Assembly: GCA_025464025.1 (NCBI GenBank) | Contig: JAODBP010000113.1 | Location: 1-47,980 of the forward strand | DNA: 47,980 nucleotides | Source: Actinomycetes bacterium | Lineage (GTDB): Bacteria; Actinomycetota; Acidimicrobiia; Acidimicrobiales; CADCSY01 | Direction: 5' to 3' | Shown here: one piece after another, positions 7,954 through 14,688 of the stretch | How the letters are laid out: every line of letters begins with the position of its first letter | Numbering within the stretch: position 1 is the stretch's first letter | Notes under the pieces: generated by a model | The model's database searches: none | The model's input: only the letters and a program-made list of their open reading frames with translations | What the model was told of the DNA's origin: nothing | Translations under genes and position numbers: made by a program

Positions 7954-9302
7954 CCGAGCCGGAGGACGCCGCCGAGCTCGAGGCGACCGACGACGCCGGG
8001 CTCCACGACCCGGCCCGGCCGGGCATGGGGCGCGCCGGCTGGCGGGTGCTGGGCGTCGATCCCCACGAGCAGCTCGGCGCGCTCGTCCACCTGGTGCGGT
8101 GGTCGATCCTCGGCGCGCTCGTCGGGGTGATCGCCGGGCTGACCTCGGCTGGCTTCCTCGAGTCCCTCTCGTGGGCCACCCGCACCCGGGAGCACCACGG
8201 CTGGCTGCTGTGGGGCCTGCCGATCGTCGGGTTCCTGTGCGGGCTCACGTACCACTACGTCGGAGGCCGGGCCGCCGGTGGGAGCTCGCTCATCATCGAG
8301 GAGACCCACGACCCGCGGACGTGGCTCCCCCGCCGGATGGCGCCGCTCACGTTCGTGTTCACCGTCGCCGGCCACCTGTTCGGCGCGTCGGTCGGGCGGG
8401 AGGGCACCGCGATCCAGATGGCCGGCGGGCTCACCGACACCGCGGCCCAAGCCCTCGGCATCACCGGTGAGCGGCGCCGGCTGCTGCTCGTCGCCGCCAT
8501 CGCCGGCGGGTTCGGCGCCGTGTTCGGCGTGCCGCTGGCCGGCACCGTGTTCGGGATGGAGGTGCTCACCGTCGGGCGCATCCGCTACGACGCCCTCGTC
8601 CCCGCCTTCGCCGCGGCGCTCGTCGGCGACCGGGTCGTCCACGGCCTCGGCGTCCACCACACGCCCACGCCGACGCTGGCCGCCGTCGACCTCTCCGCCG
8701 GTCTCCTGCTGAAGGTCGTCGTCGCCGGGATCGTCTTCGGCCTGGTGGCCCTGGTCTTCGCCGAGCTCACCCACGGGATCAAGCAGCTCTTCGCCACGTA
8801 CGTCGGCTGGCCGCCGCTGCGGACGTTCCTCGGCGGGTGCGCGGTGGTCGCCCTCACCTACGCGATCGGCGACCGGGCCTACCTCGGCCTGTCGATCCCG
8901 CTCATCACCGGTGCCCTCGCCGGCGGGGCCGGGATCGCGGCGGGGGCCTTCGCCCTCAAGCTGCTGTTCACGTCGGTGTCCCTCGGCTCCGGCTTCCAGG
9001 GCGGCGAGGTCACGCCCCTCTTCGTCATCGGCGCCACCCTCGGGGTCACCCTCGCCCGCCTGCTCGACGTGCCCGTGCCCCTGCTCGCCGCCGTCGGCTT
9101 CGTCGCCGTGTTCGCCGGCGCCACCAACACCCCGCTCGCCTGCACGATCATGGCCATCGAGCTCTTCGGCGCCGCCGTCGCCGTCCCCGCCGCCATCGGC
9201 TGCATCGTCAGCTTCGTGGTCTCCGCCGAGCGAGGGATCTACAGTTCGCAGCGGGTGGGTGAGGGCACGATCGAGTCGCGCTCCCAACGCCGCAAGAGCT
9301 GA
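7950..9302 (+). CDS. CLC-type anion transporter, probably fluoride (CLC-F) class
   Basis: A 450-residue CLC protein with about ten to twelve hydrophobic segments. The gating-glutamate loop reads G-R-E-G-T (149-153) where chloride CLCs have G-R-E-G-P, and the preceding segment is G-G-S-S-L-I-I-E-E instead of the canonical G-S-G-I-P. Later G-F-Q-G-G-E-V-T-P-L corresponds to the G-x-F-x-P loop. From memory of the family, GREGT and the absence of GSGIP mark the CLC-F subgroup that exports fluoride in exchange for protons. No fluoride riboswitch was recognised upstream, and the gene is coupled to the SGNH hydrolase by a four-base overlap. Confidence 0.8.
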   Translation: MTEPEDAAELEATDDAGLHDPARPGMGRAGWRVLGVDPHEQLGALVHLVRWSILGALVGVIAGLTSAGFLESLSWATRTREHHGWLLWGLPIVGFLCGLTYHYVGGRAAGGSSLIIEETHDPRTWLPRRMAPLTFVFTVAGHLFGASVGREGTAIQMAGGLTDTAAQALGITGERRRLLLVAAIAGGFGAVFGVPLAGTVFGMEVLTVGRIRYDALVPAFAAALVGDRVVHGLGVHHTPTPTLAAVDLSAGLLLKVVVAGIVFGLVALVFAELTHGIKQLFATYVGWPPLRTFLGGCAVVALTYAIGDRAYLGLSIPLITGALAGGAGIAAGAFALKLLFTSVSLGSGFQGGEVTPLFVIGATLGVTLARLLDVPVPLLAAVGFVAVFAGATNTPLACTIMAIELFGAAVAVPAAIGCIVSFVVSAERGIYSSQRVGEGTIESRSQRRKS

Positions 9303-9397
9303 CTGCGGTAGCGATGCGGTCCCGCGTGTGAGATCCACCGGTCATCCACAGGACGAAGACGACACGCACCATCCACCATCCGTCCCGTCCTTCTAGC

Positions 9398-9403
9398 TAG
9401 CGT
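9398..9403 (+). promoter_or_regulatory. Putative -10 element of the island operon, with Shine-Dalgarno
   Basis: TAGCGT sits 38 bases before the first island ATG (9442), and AGGAGGG at 9431-9437 is a strong ribosome binding site. The island therefore starts with a short leader and an SD, unlike the leaderless-looking genes around it. The whole 9303-9441 gap holds nothing else that I recognise. Confidence 0.4.
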
Positions 9404-9441
9404 CGGCCGCCCCAAATCTCAACGCCCGTCAGGAGGGCGAC

Positions 9442-9690
9442 ATGGCCGGCAGTGAGGACGATCGACCGAGCATTCCGTCTGAGGTCGCTACCGGAGCATT
9501 GCTGGTCTTGCTCATCGCCGAGCGCGAGGAACGACTGTGGCCTGAAAGGCCCCGTCGGCCCACTGAGCTTCTCCTGGCTGATGCCGGCCTCAGTCTTGGA
9601 GAGATTGCGCAAGTCACCGGACGGAAGTACGAGGCGGTCAAGGCCACGATCCGGCGGGCTCGCCAGAAGGGGACAGACGATGCGACGTGA
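9442..9690 (+). CDS. Small sigma-70 region-4-like helix-turn-helix protein (island gene 1)
   Basis: An 82-residue protein with a strong SD. The second half (about residues 40-75) reads as a helix-turn-helix: L-L-A-D-A-G-L-S-L-G-E-I-A-Q-V-T-G, then a recognition-helix-like E-A-V-K-A-T-I-R-R-A-R-Q. This is the pattern of sigma-70 region 4 (L-S-x-x-E-I-A, then V-K-x-x-x-x-R-A-R). The first half is a hydrophobic helix (A-L-L-V-L-L-I-A-E). It is clearly related to island gene 4 (10184-10408) and more distantly to island gene 2. No RNA polymerase core-binding region 2 is present, so it is a stand-alone DNA-binding or adaptor protein. It overlaps the next gene by 11 bases. Confidence 0.7.
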   Translation: MAGSEDDRPSIPSEVATGALLVLLIAEREERLWPERPRRPTELLLADAGLSLGEIAQVTGRKYEAVKATIRRARQKGTDDAT

Positions 9691-9895
9691 GCGGATAGAC
9701 CCACTCGATGAGATCGCACGCCTATTGGCGTTGCAGATCCGGCTCACCGTCGGAAGCCAGTCCGCCACCATCGCTGAGCTCGATCGAATCGGGTTCACCC
9801 CAGTCCGTATGGCTGAGCTACTCGGCACCACTAGTGACACGGCGAAGGTGACGGCCCAGCGCGCGCGAAAGAAGGCCGAGAATGGTCACAACTGA
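9680..9895 (+). CDS. Small sigma-70 region-4-like helix-turn-helix protein (island gene 2)
   Basis: A 71-residue protein. The ATG lies inside the end of island gene 1 (11-base overlap), and the upstream GGGGACAG may serve as a weak SD. Residues 31-66 (T-I-A-E-L-D-R-I-G-F-T-P-V-R-M-A-E-L-L-G, then D-T-A-K-V-T-A-Q-R-A-R-K-K) follow the same helix-turn-helix layout as genes 1 and 4, ending in the same x-x-x-R-A-R-x-K basic tail. The first helix has I-A-R-L-L-A-L-Q-I-R-L. A longer frame begins at 9452, but that part overlaps gene 1 out of frame and is not supported. Confidence 0.65.
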   Translation: MRRERIDPLDEIARLLALQIRLTVGSQSATIAELDRIGFTPVRMAELLGTTSDTAKVTAQRARKKAENGHN

Positions 9896-10184
9896 CGAAC
9901 TTGTGGACCGGCTCGATCGACTGATCTCCTTGTTCACAATCGCATTCGCTGACCAGATCGGTGCCGCGAAGGCTGTTGTTAGGTCAGATCCAGTGAGCCG
10001 CTCAATCTTGGAAGCCTGCGATAGCGCCTGGACACCGGCCCAGTCACTTCACGACGCTGCGGCTGAAGCAGGTGCATCCCCACGAACCGCCACTCGACGG
10101 ATCAGCGAGCTGGTCACCATGGGGGCGCTCGTGCGTCAGGGCGCCACTCACACTTCTTCGTACCGCCTGACGGGCGTGCTCTGA
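9882..10184 (+). CDS. Small winged-helix protein (island gene 3)
   Basis: A 100-residue protein overlapping the previous gene by 14 bases. The N-terminus D-E-L-V-D-R-L-D-R-L-I-S-L-F resembles the N-terminal helix of gene 2. Residues 40-98 form a winged-helix pattern: I-L-E-A-C, then S-L-H-D-A-A-A-E-A-G-A-S-P-R-T-A-T-R-R-I-S-E-L as the helix-turn-helix, L-V-T-M-G-A-L-V-R-Q, and a wing with T-S-S-Y-R-L-T. This is the layout of ArsR/MarR-like regulators. No ligand or metal site (Cys/His) is visible. Confidence 0.6.
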   Translation: MVTTDELVDRLDRLISLFTIAFADQIGAAKAVVRSDPVSRSILEACDSAWTPAQSLHDAAAEAGASPRTATRRISELVTMGALVRQGATHTSSYRLTGVL

Positions 10185-10408
10185 TGGCCACCGAGCAATC
10201 AGATTCCGAAGCCCTGCTACTGGGCATTCTCGCGTTGCTTGCCGAAGATCGACGGGTTCGCGGGGACGACAACCCAAAGACTGAAGTCTTGCTCGCCGAA
10301 GCGGGCCTGCCAATTCCACTGGTCGCCCGCATCGTCAGAAAGCAGCCCGAGGCAGTGCGGAAGGCGGTCTCACGCGCCAAGGGTCGGATTACTGGGGAGA
10401 CCGGCTGA
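10184..10408 (+). CDS. Small sigma-70 region-4-like helix-turn-helix protein (island gene 4, paralogue of gene 1)
   Basis: A 74-residue protein whose ATG shares one base with the previous TGA. It aligns along its length with island gene 1: E-A-L-L-L-G-I-L-A-L-L-A-E matches A-L-L-V-L-L-I-A-E, T-E-V-L-L-A-E-A-G-L matches T-E-L-L-L-A-D-A-G-L, and E-A-V-R-K-A-V-S-R-A-K matches E-A-V-K-A-T-I-R-R-A-R. The duplicate genes are separated by genes 2 and 3, so the gene 1-2-3 order may be an ancient tandem expansion. Function unknown; DNA binding is inferred from the fold only. Confidence 0.65.
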   Translation: MATEQSDSEALLLGILALLAEDRRVRGDDNPKTEVLLAEAGLPIPLVARIVRKQPEAVRKAVSRAKGRITGETG

Positions 10409-10410
10409 CC

Positions 10411-10806
10411 ATGGCCGAGTCAATCGAGACCTTCTCAGAGATCGCCAGCATCAGAGATGAACTCGAAGAGCAAGGCAACCTCATCGAGGCCCTCCTCAGA
10501 GCTCAGCCGCAGCTACGTGAAGAGACGTTGACCAAGATCCTCGATGACTCAATTCTTGGCGAGATTCTTCTCTTAGTTGACGGCAAACGGAGTCAGAACG
10601 AGATTGGCGAACTTCTGCGGGCGCGCCGCGTCAAAGGCGCCAGCGTTGGAAACCTTTCTAACAAGTTCGACAAGCTGGCGAAGGACTTGCACCTCATCCG
10701 ACTGGCTGATCGTCGGGCCTCCGGGAAGATCTACACCCGCTCCCGCTTGGAGAAGGTCCTCGGGGTCGTCCGAAGTCTCGAACGTCTCGCCAAACAGAAG
10801 AGGTGA
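10411..10806 (+). CDS. Small winged-helix-like protein (island gene 5)
   Basis: A 131-residue protein starting two bases after the previous stop. The N-terminal 45 residues are a charged, coiled-coil-like helix (I-R-D-E-L-E-E-Q-G-N-L-I-E-A-L-L). Residues 48-115 look like a winged helix: I-L-L-L-V-D-G-K-R-S-Q-N-E-I-G-E-L-L, then S-V-G-N-L-S-N-K-F-D-K-L-A-K-D-L-H-L-I-R, and a short wing. The C-terminus is basic. It contains a TTA leucine codon (10573-10575), very rare in such GC-rich genomes, which supports recent acquisition or special translational control. Its stop overlaps the nucleosidase start by four bases (GTGA). Confidence 0.6.
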   Translation: MAESIETFSEIASIRDELEEQGNLIEALLRAQPQLREETLTKILDDSILGEILLLVDGKRSQNEIGELLRARRVKGASVGNLSNKFDKLAKDLHLIRLADRRASGKIYTRSRLEKVLGVVRSLERLAKQKR

Positions 10807-11762
10807 CTTCAAGAACGCTGCTACGGCAGATCCTCGATGGGTTCCGCGATAGAGGTTGGCAGGATCGCGGAGGGGCGGCCAACCAGCTGGCGTCGTTGGT
10901 GGAATCGCGCAAGGCCCTGGGTCCCAAGGCCATCCGAGAGGTCGTCAGCAGTACCTTTCTAGCTCGGAACGACGCGTCCGTAGGCGAGATTCTCAGTCTC
11001 ATGAATGACCTCACGCCCCTTACGACGCCGGCAACGGCCACGGCGCTCGTACTAACGGCCCTCCCGGCAGAGTTCGCGGCTGTGCGCGCGGTCGTGGAGG
11101 TCGGAGGAGAAGCTCGCACCCCCACTGGAGGGCGTTACACAACTGGCATGTTTGACGGCGACAACCTCCGATGGTCTGTCGTCATCGGCGAGCTTGGTCC
11201 CGGGAACATCGGAGCGGCCGCGGAAGCCAGTCAGGCGATGCTCCATTTCTCGCCCGACATCGTGATCTTTTGCGGTGTCGCAGGTGGCCTCAAGGAAGAC
11301 GCAAGACCTGGGACTGTCGTGATCGCTGAGCGCGTGTACCTCTACGAGTCAAGGAAGGAGACCGACGAGTCACTGGCTCGGCCCGAGGGATACCCAACTT
11401 CGTTCCGCCTGCTGCAGCTAGCGAAGGAGGTGGCACGCACCTTTGCCACGCCAGCGCTTGTGAAGCCAATTGCAGCGGGCGATGTCCTTCTCTCCTCGTC
11501 GACATCGCCCACAGCAAGTCGCCTACGGACTCAGTACAACGACGCCGTCGCCATCGACATGGAGAGTGCCGGCGTATACCTGGCAGCCTTTCGTCTTGAC
11601 AGCCAACCTGTCATCTCGATCCGTGGCATCTCGGACCAGCTCGACGACAAAACAGCTCAGGCAGACCACGAGCGTCAACCAGCCGCCGCGATGAGAGCAG
11701 CGGACTTCCTGGCCTCTTTCCTTACCGAGGCAGACAGTGTCGACATACTGGGAACCACTTGA
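10803..11762 (+). CDS. MTA/SAH nucleosidase-like protein with extra N-terminal domain (island gene 6)
   Basis: A 319-residue protein. Residues 77-310 are a purine-nucleoside phosphorylase / 5'-methylthioadenosine nucleosidase (PNP_UDP_1) domain: T-A-L-P-A-E with Glu90 at the catalytic-acid position, ribose/phosphate loop G-V-A-G-G-L (158-163), M-E-S-A-G-V with Met253-Glu254 as the ribose-binding pair, and S-D with Asp278 as the base-protonating Asp. The active site therefore looks intact. Residues 1-75 are an additional helical domain not found in housekeeping nucleosidases (usually about 230 residues). Nucleosidases with N-terminal adaptor domains are known from predicted bacterial conflict systems. 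The GTG start overlaps island gene 5 by four bases. Likely activity: cleavage of a purine nucleoside or nucleotide signal (inference). Confidence 0.75.
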   Translation: MTSRTLLRQILDGFRDRGWQDRGGAANQLASLVESRKALGPKAIREVVSSTFLARNDASVGEILSLMNDLTPLTTPATATALVLTALPAEFAAVRAVVEVGGEARTPTGGRYTTGMFDGDNLRWSVVIGELGPGNIGAAAEASQAMLHFSPDIVIFCGVAGGLKEDARPGTVVIAERVYLYESRKETDESLARPEGYPTSFRLLQLAKEVARTFATPALVKPIAAGDVLLSSSTSPTASRLRTQYNDAVAIDMESAGVYLAAFRLDSQPVISIRGISDQLDDKTAQADHERQPAAAMRAADFLASFLTEADSVDILGTT

Positions 11763-11772
11763 GGAGTAGTCG

Positions 11773-12066
11773 ATGACAACGAGACCGGCCGAAGACATCC
11801 TCGAAGAACTTCTTGCCTGGACGAAATTCGCTCACCGTAGTGAGTTGATCAGTGCAGTTCGGAGCACCATGTCAGACCCCAAGCATCTCCTTGCCTACGA
11901 GGCGACCGATGGCTCGAATTCACAGTCAGATGTCGCCAAGTCATCGGGTCTCAGCCAGCCAGCCATCTCCGCGCTCTGGGCGAAGTGGAGTCGCTTGGGT
12001 CTCGTTACCAACGTTGGCGCAAGGCCAGCGCACCTGGCTCGACCGAGCGACCTTGGTCTGCTGTAG
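11773..12066 (+). CDS. Small winged-helix protein (island gene 7)
   Basis: A 97-residue protein preceded by GAGGAG (11762-11767). Residues 36-95 read as a winged helix of ArsR/MarR type: H-L-L-A-Y-E-A-T-D-G, S-Q-S-D-V-A-K-S-S-G-L-S-Q-P-A-I-S-A-L-W-A-K-W-S-R-L-G-L-V as the helix-turn-helix with recognition helix, then a short wing ending in L-L. It is the last island gene and is followed by a long inverted repeat and a convergent gene. It may be the transcriptional regulator of the nucleosidase or the last component of the same complex. Confidence 0.6.
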   Translation: MTTRPAEDILEELLAWTKFAHRSELISAVRSTMSDPKHLLAYEATDGSNSQSDVAKSSGLSQPAISALWAKWSRLGLVTNVGARPAHLARPSDLGLL

Positions 12067-12080
12067 CTCCGACCTCAACG

Positions 12081-12092
12081 CGGACGCGTCCG
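12081..12092. repeat. 12-bp perfect palindrome after the island
   Basis: CGGACGCGTCCG is self-complementary over 12 bases and lies 15 bases after the last island stop, before the long inverted repeat. It could be part of the termination signal or a protein-binding site. Confidence 0.4.
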
Positions 12093-12116
12093 CCGGACGC
12101 GCAATCCACAGGCTAC

Positions 12117-12166
12117 GAACTGGCGACGGATCGTCGACAGATCTGTAGACGATCCGTCGCCAGTTC
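12117..12166. terminator. Perfect 19-bp inverted repeat between convergent genes (probable bidirectional terminator)
   Basis: The arms at 12117-12135 and 12148-12166 are exact reverse complements over 19 bases (left arm begins GAACTGGCGACGG). The 12-base centre itself contains the palindrome ACAGATCTGT. The element ends four bases before the stop codon of the VOC gene on the - strand and 51 bases after the last island stop. There is no T tract. A shared terminator is the simplest reading; a recombination or boundary site is the alternative. Confidence 0.65.
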
Positions 12167-12170
12167 GGGA

Positions 12171-12644
12171 TCAGGTCCCCTCGGCGGCGGCGTCGAGGGC
12201 GGCGATGTCGAGCTTCCTCATGCCGAACATCGCCGTCATGACCCGGTTGACCTTGGCCGTGTCGGGGTCGGCGAGCGTCTGCTCCCAGCCAGCGGGGACG
12301 ACCTGCCACGAGAGGCCGTAGCGGTCCTTGCACCACCCGCACATGCTCTCCTCGCCCTCCTTGGTGAAGGCGTCCCAGTAGTGGTCGATCTCGGCCTGGT
12401 CGGCGCACTCGATCAGCAGCGAGATGGCCTCGTCGAACGTGAACTCGGGGCCGGCGTTGATGGCGGTGAACGGCGTGCCGTCGAGCGAGAAGTCGACGGT
12501 GAGCACGTCGCCCGGCGTGCCGGGCCCGACCTCCGTGTAGTGGGTCACGTTGGTGACCTTCGAGTTCGGGAAGATCGAGCAGTAGTGCTCGGCGGCCTCG
12601 AGGGCCTTCCCGTCGAACCAGAGGTTGGTGACGATCCTGGGCAT
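12171..12644 (-). CDS. VOC family protein (PhnB / 3-demethylubiquinone methyltransferase-like fold)
   Basis: A 157-residue protein with the PhnB-like vicinal-oxygen-chelate signature: a start I-V-T-N-L-W-F-D-G-K-A-L-E-A-A-E-H-Y, a middle F-T-A-I-N-A-G-P-E-F-T-F-D-E-A-I-S-L, and a C-terminal C-G-W-C-K-D-R-Y-G-L-S-W-Q-V-V-P. This single-module group is often annotated as 3-demethylubiquinone-9 3-methyltransferase, but it lacks a SAM site, and its true substrate is generally unknown. AAGGAGA lies 6 bases before the ATG. It is transcribed towards the island and separated from it by the long inverted repeat. Confidence 0.85.
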   Translation of the reverse strand: MPRIVTNLWFDGKALEAAEHYCSIFPNSKVTNVTHYTEVGPGTPGDVLTVDFSLDGTPFTAINAGPEFTFDEAISLLIECADQAEIDHYWDAFTKEGEESMCGWCKDRYGLSWQVVPAGWEQTLADPDTAKVNRVMTAMFGMRKLDIAALDAAAEGT

Positions 12645-12716
12645 GGCGATCTCCTTCGGTCAGGCGGTCACCAGCACAGACGGCGCCGCGGCGCCGAACT
12701 CATCGCCCGAGCCGGT

Positions 12717-13499
12717 TCAGCCCTTCGGCTTCCTCGCCACGGCGAAGAGGCACAGCGTCGAGGCGTCGATGTCGTCGGTGATGGCGAACGCCGTGTCGTC
12801 GATGCCGGTGTTGCCGCCCGACCACTTGTCGCCCATGAGCTTGTAGATGACCCGACGGGCGGTGGCGTGCAGGGCGATGAACCACTTCTCCGGCAGCTTG
12901 TGGCGGAGGTCGAACACGTCGAGCTTCAGCAGGCGGTTGGCCGTCTTCCGCCGCCGCTCGAAGTCGGCCTTCACCTCGGCGTTGCCGTCGAGCCCCAGCA
13001 CCTCGACCTCGTCGAAGTGGCGCACGAGCATGGCCCGGAGCTGGTCGGGCTCGAACAGGTGCACGTGGTACGGGTTCTCGAAGTCGGCCGGGGCGTTCGG
13101 CGTGATGAAGAAGGCGGCACCGCCCGGCGCCAGCACCCGGCTGATCTCCGCCACGTGGCCCTCGGGTGCGACGAAGTGCTCGATCAGGTGCGACGAGCAC
13201 ACCCAGTCGAACGTCTCGCCCTTGAGCCCCAGCTTGGCGCCGTCCATGCACGCCGCCCGCAGGCCGGCCGGGCCCCGGGAGGCGACGGCAGCGGCGGCCG
13301 TGGCCGGGTCGTAGTCGATGCCCACGACCGAGCGCTCCGACCCCAGGAACGTCGACGTGCCGTCGCCCAGGCCGCAGCCAACGTCGAGGAAGCGGCCGCC
13401 GTCGATGCGGGCCAGCACCTCGCGGTACCCGGCGGCGTGCAGGGCGAGGAGGGAGTCAGGGGTCTGACCCTCGATGGGGCGTTCACCGGTGAGCTTCAA
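12717..13499 (-). CDS. Class I SAM-dependent methyltransferase
   Basis: A 260-residue methyltransferase with F-L-D-V-G-C-G-L-G-D-G at residues 37-47 (SAM motif I), I-D-Y-D as the acidic strand-2 end and W-V-C-S-S-H-L-I-E-H-F as motif IV. I place the start at TTG 13497-13499 (M-K-L-T-G-E-R-P-I-E-G), because the longer frame upstream is antisense to the GT4 gene. A TACAGT hexamer lies 9 bases before this TTG. It is divergent from the GT4/AftD-like genes with only 25 bases between them, so it is likely an envelope-glycan or lipid methyltransferase (inference). The C-terminal third, with K-L-P-E-K-W-F-I-A-L-H-A-T, is family-specific and unassigned. Confidence 0.75.
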   Translation of the reverse strand: MKLTGERPIEGQTPDSLLALHAAGYREVLARIDGGRFLDVGCGLGDGTSTFLGSERSVVGIDYDPATAAAAVASRGPAGLRAACMDGAKLGLKGETFDWVCSSHLIEHFVAPEGHVAEISRVLAPGGAAFFITPNAPADFENPYHVHLFEPDQLRAMLVRHFDEVEVLGLDGNAEVKADFERRRKTANRLLKLDVFDLRHKLPEKWFIALHATARRVIYKLMGDKWSGGNTGIDDTAFAITDDIDASTLCLFAVARKPKG

Positions 13500-13524
13500 G
13501 GCCCCGGTACTGTACGCACCCGCC
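13500..13524. promoter_or_regulatory. Putative symmetric bidirectional promoter
   Basis: The centre GTACTGTAC contains TACTGT (13508-13513) reading right and TACAGT (13509-13514) reading left. One nearly symmetric -10 element could serve both the GT4 gene (start 13525) and the methyltransferase (start 13499) on leaderless or very short-leader mRNAs. Confidence 0.45.
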
Positions 13525-14688
13525 GTGGCAGCCCCTGACGACCCGGCGCGGAAGCTCGGCGACATCGCAGCCGCAGCCGGCCTGCGCCGCATCCACCTCC
13601 TCGCCTGGCGAGACCTCGACGACGACGAGGCCGGTGGCTCCGAGGTGCACGCCCACACGGTCGCCCGGCTGTGGGCGGAGGCCGGGATCGACGTCACCAT
13701 GCGCACCTCGTCGGCCGTCGGCCGCCCGCCGACGGCCACCCGCGACGGGTACCACGTCGTCCGCCGGGCCGGCCGGCACCTCGTGTTCCCCCGCTCCGCC
13801 CTCGCCGCCGCCACCGGCCGCATGGGCCCCCGCGACGGGCTGGTCGAGATCTGGAACGGGATGCCGTTCCTCTCGCCCCTCTGGGCCCGCGGGCCCCGGG
13901 TCACCTGGCTCCACCACGTCCACGCCGAGATGTGGCAGATGATGCTGCCCGGCCCGCTGGCCAGCGTCGGCAACCTCATCGAGCGCCGGCTGGCTCCGCC
14001 GTTCTACCGGCGCACCGCCGTCGTCACCCTCTCCGAGTCGTCGCGCCACGAGCTGGTCGACGAGCTCGGCTTCCGGACCGACCGGGTCACGGTGATCCCG
14101 CCCGGCATCGACCCCGTCTTCTCCCCCGCCGGTGAGAAGTCGCCGACGCCGCTCGTGGTCGCCGTCGGGCGCCTCGCCCCGGTGAAGCGCTTCCACGTCC
14201 TCGTCGACGCCCTCGTCGCCCTCAAGGTCGACCACCCCGACCTCGAGGCCGTGCTCGTGGGCGAGGGCCAGGACCGCCCTGCCCTCGAGGCCCGCATCGC
14301 CGCGGCCGGGGCGACGGGCTGGATCCGGCTGCCCGGTCGGGTCACCGAGCCCGAGCTGGTCGACCTCTACCGGAGGGCCTGGGCCGTCAGCAGCGCCTCG
14401 GCCCGAGAAGGGTGGGGCATGACGATCACCGAGGCGGCCGCCTGCGCCACACCGGCCGTGGTCACCAGGATCAGCGGGCACTCCGACGCCGTGGTCGACG
14501 GCGAGACCGGGCTGCTCGCCGACGTCGGCGACCTCGGCGCCGCCCTCGGCCGAGTGCTGGCCGACCCCGACCTCCGCGCCCGGCTGTCGGCCGGGGCGGC
14601 CGCCCACGCCGCCCGCTACACCTGGGCCGCCACCGCCGAGGGCACGCTCCAGGTCCTCGCCGACGACGCGATCCGACGCGGCCGATGA
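13525..14688 (+). CDS. Glycosyltransferase family 4
   Basis: A 387-residue GT-B fold transferase. I choose GTG 13525 (M-A-A-P-D-D-P-A-R), because the longer frame upstream overlaps the divergent methyltransferase. The N-terminal domain has the G-G-S-E-V-H-A-H acceptor-loop motif of GT4. The C-terminal domain has V-G-R-L-A-P-V-K-R, V-G-E-G-Q-D, and the E-x7-E donor motif E295-G-W-G-M-T-I-T-E303. It probably transfers a hexose from a nucleotide sugar to an envelope acceptor. Its stop overlaps the ATG of the AftD-like gene by four bases, so the pair should act in one pathway. Confidence 0.85.
   Translation: MAAPDDPARKLGDIAAAAGLRRIHLLAWRDLDDDEAGGSEVHAHTVARLWAEAGIDVTMRTSSAVGRPPTATRDGYHVVRRAGRHLVFPRSALAAATGRMGPRDGLVEIWNGMPFLSPLWARGPRVTWLHHVHAEMWQMMLPGPLASVGNLIERRLAPPFYRRTAVVTLSESSRHELVDELGFRTDRVTVIPPGIDPVFSPAGEKSPTPLVVAVGRLAPVKRFHVLVDALVALKVDHPDLEAVLVGEGQDRPALEARIAAAGATGWIRLPGRVTEPELVDLYRRAWAVSSASAREGWGMTITEAAACATPAVVTRISGHSDAVVDGETGLLADVGDLGAALGRVLADPDLRARLSAGAAAHAARYTWAATAEGTLQVLADDAIRRGR

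Noticed and set aside
9344..12112. Direct repeat ATCCACAGG flanking the island (9344-9352 and 12104-12112) as an attachment-site pair
   Set aside because: Only 9 bases match, there is no integrase and no tRNA end nearby; chance matches of this length are common.
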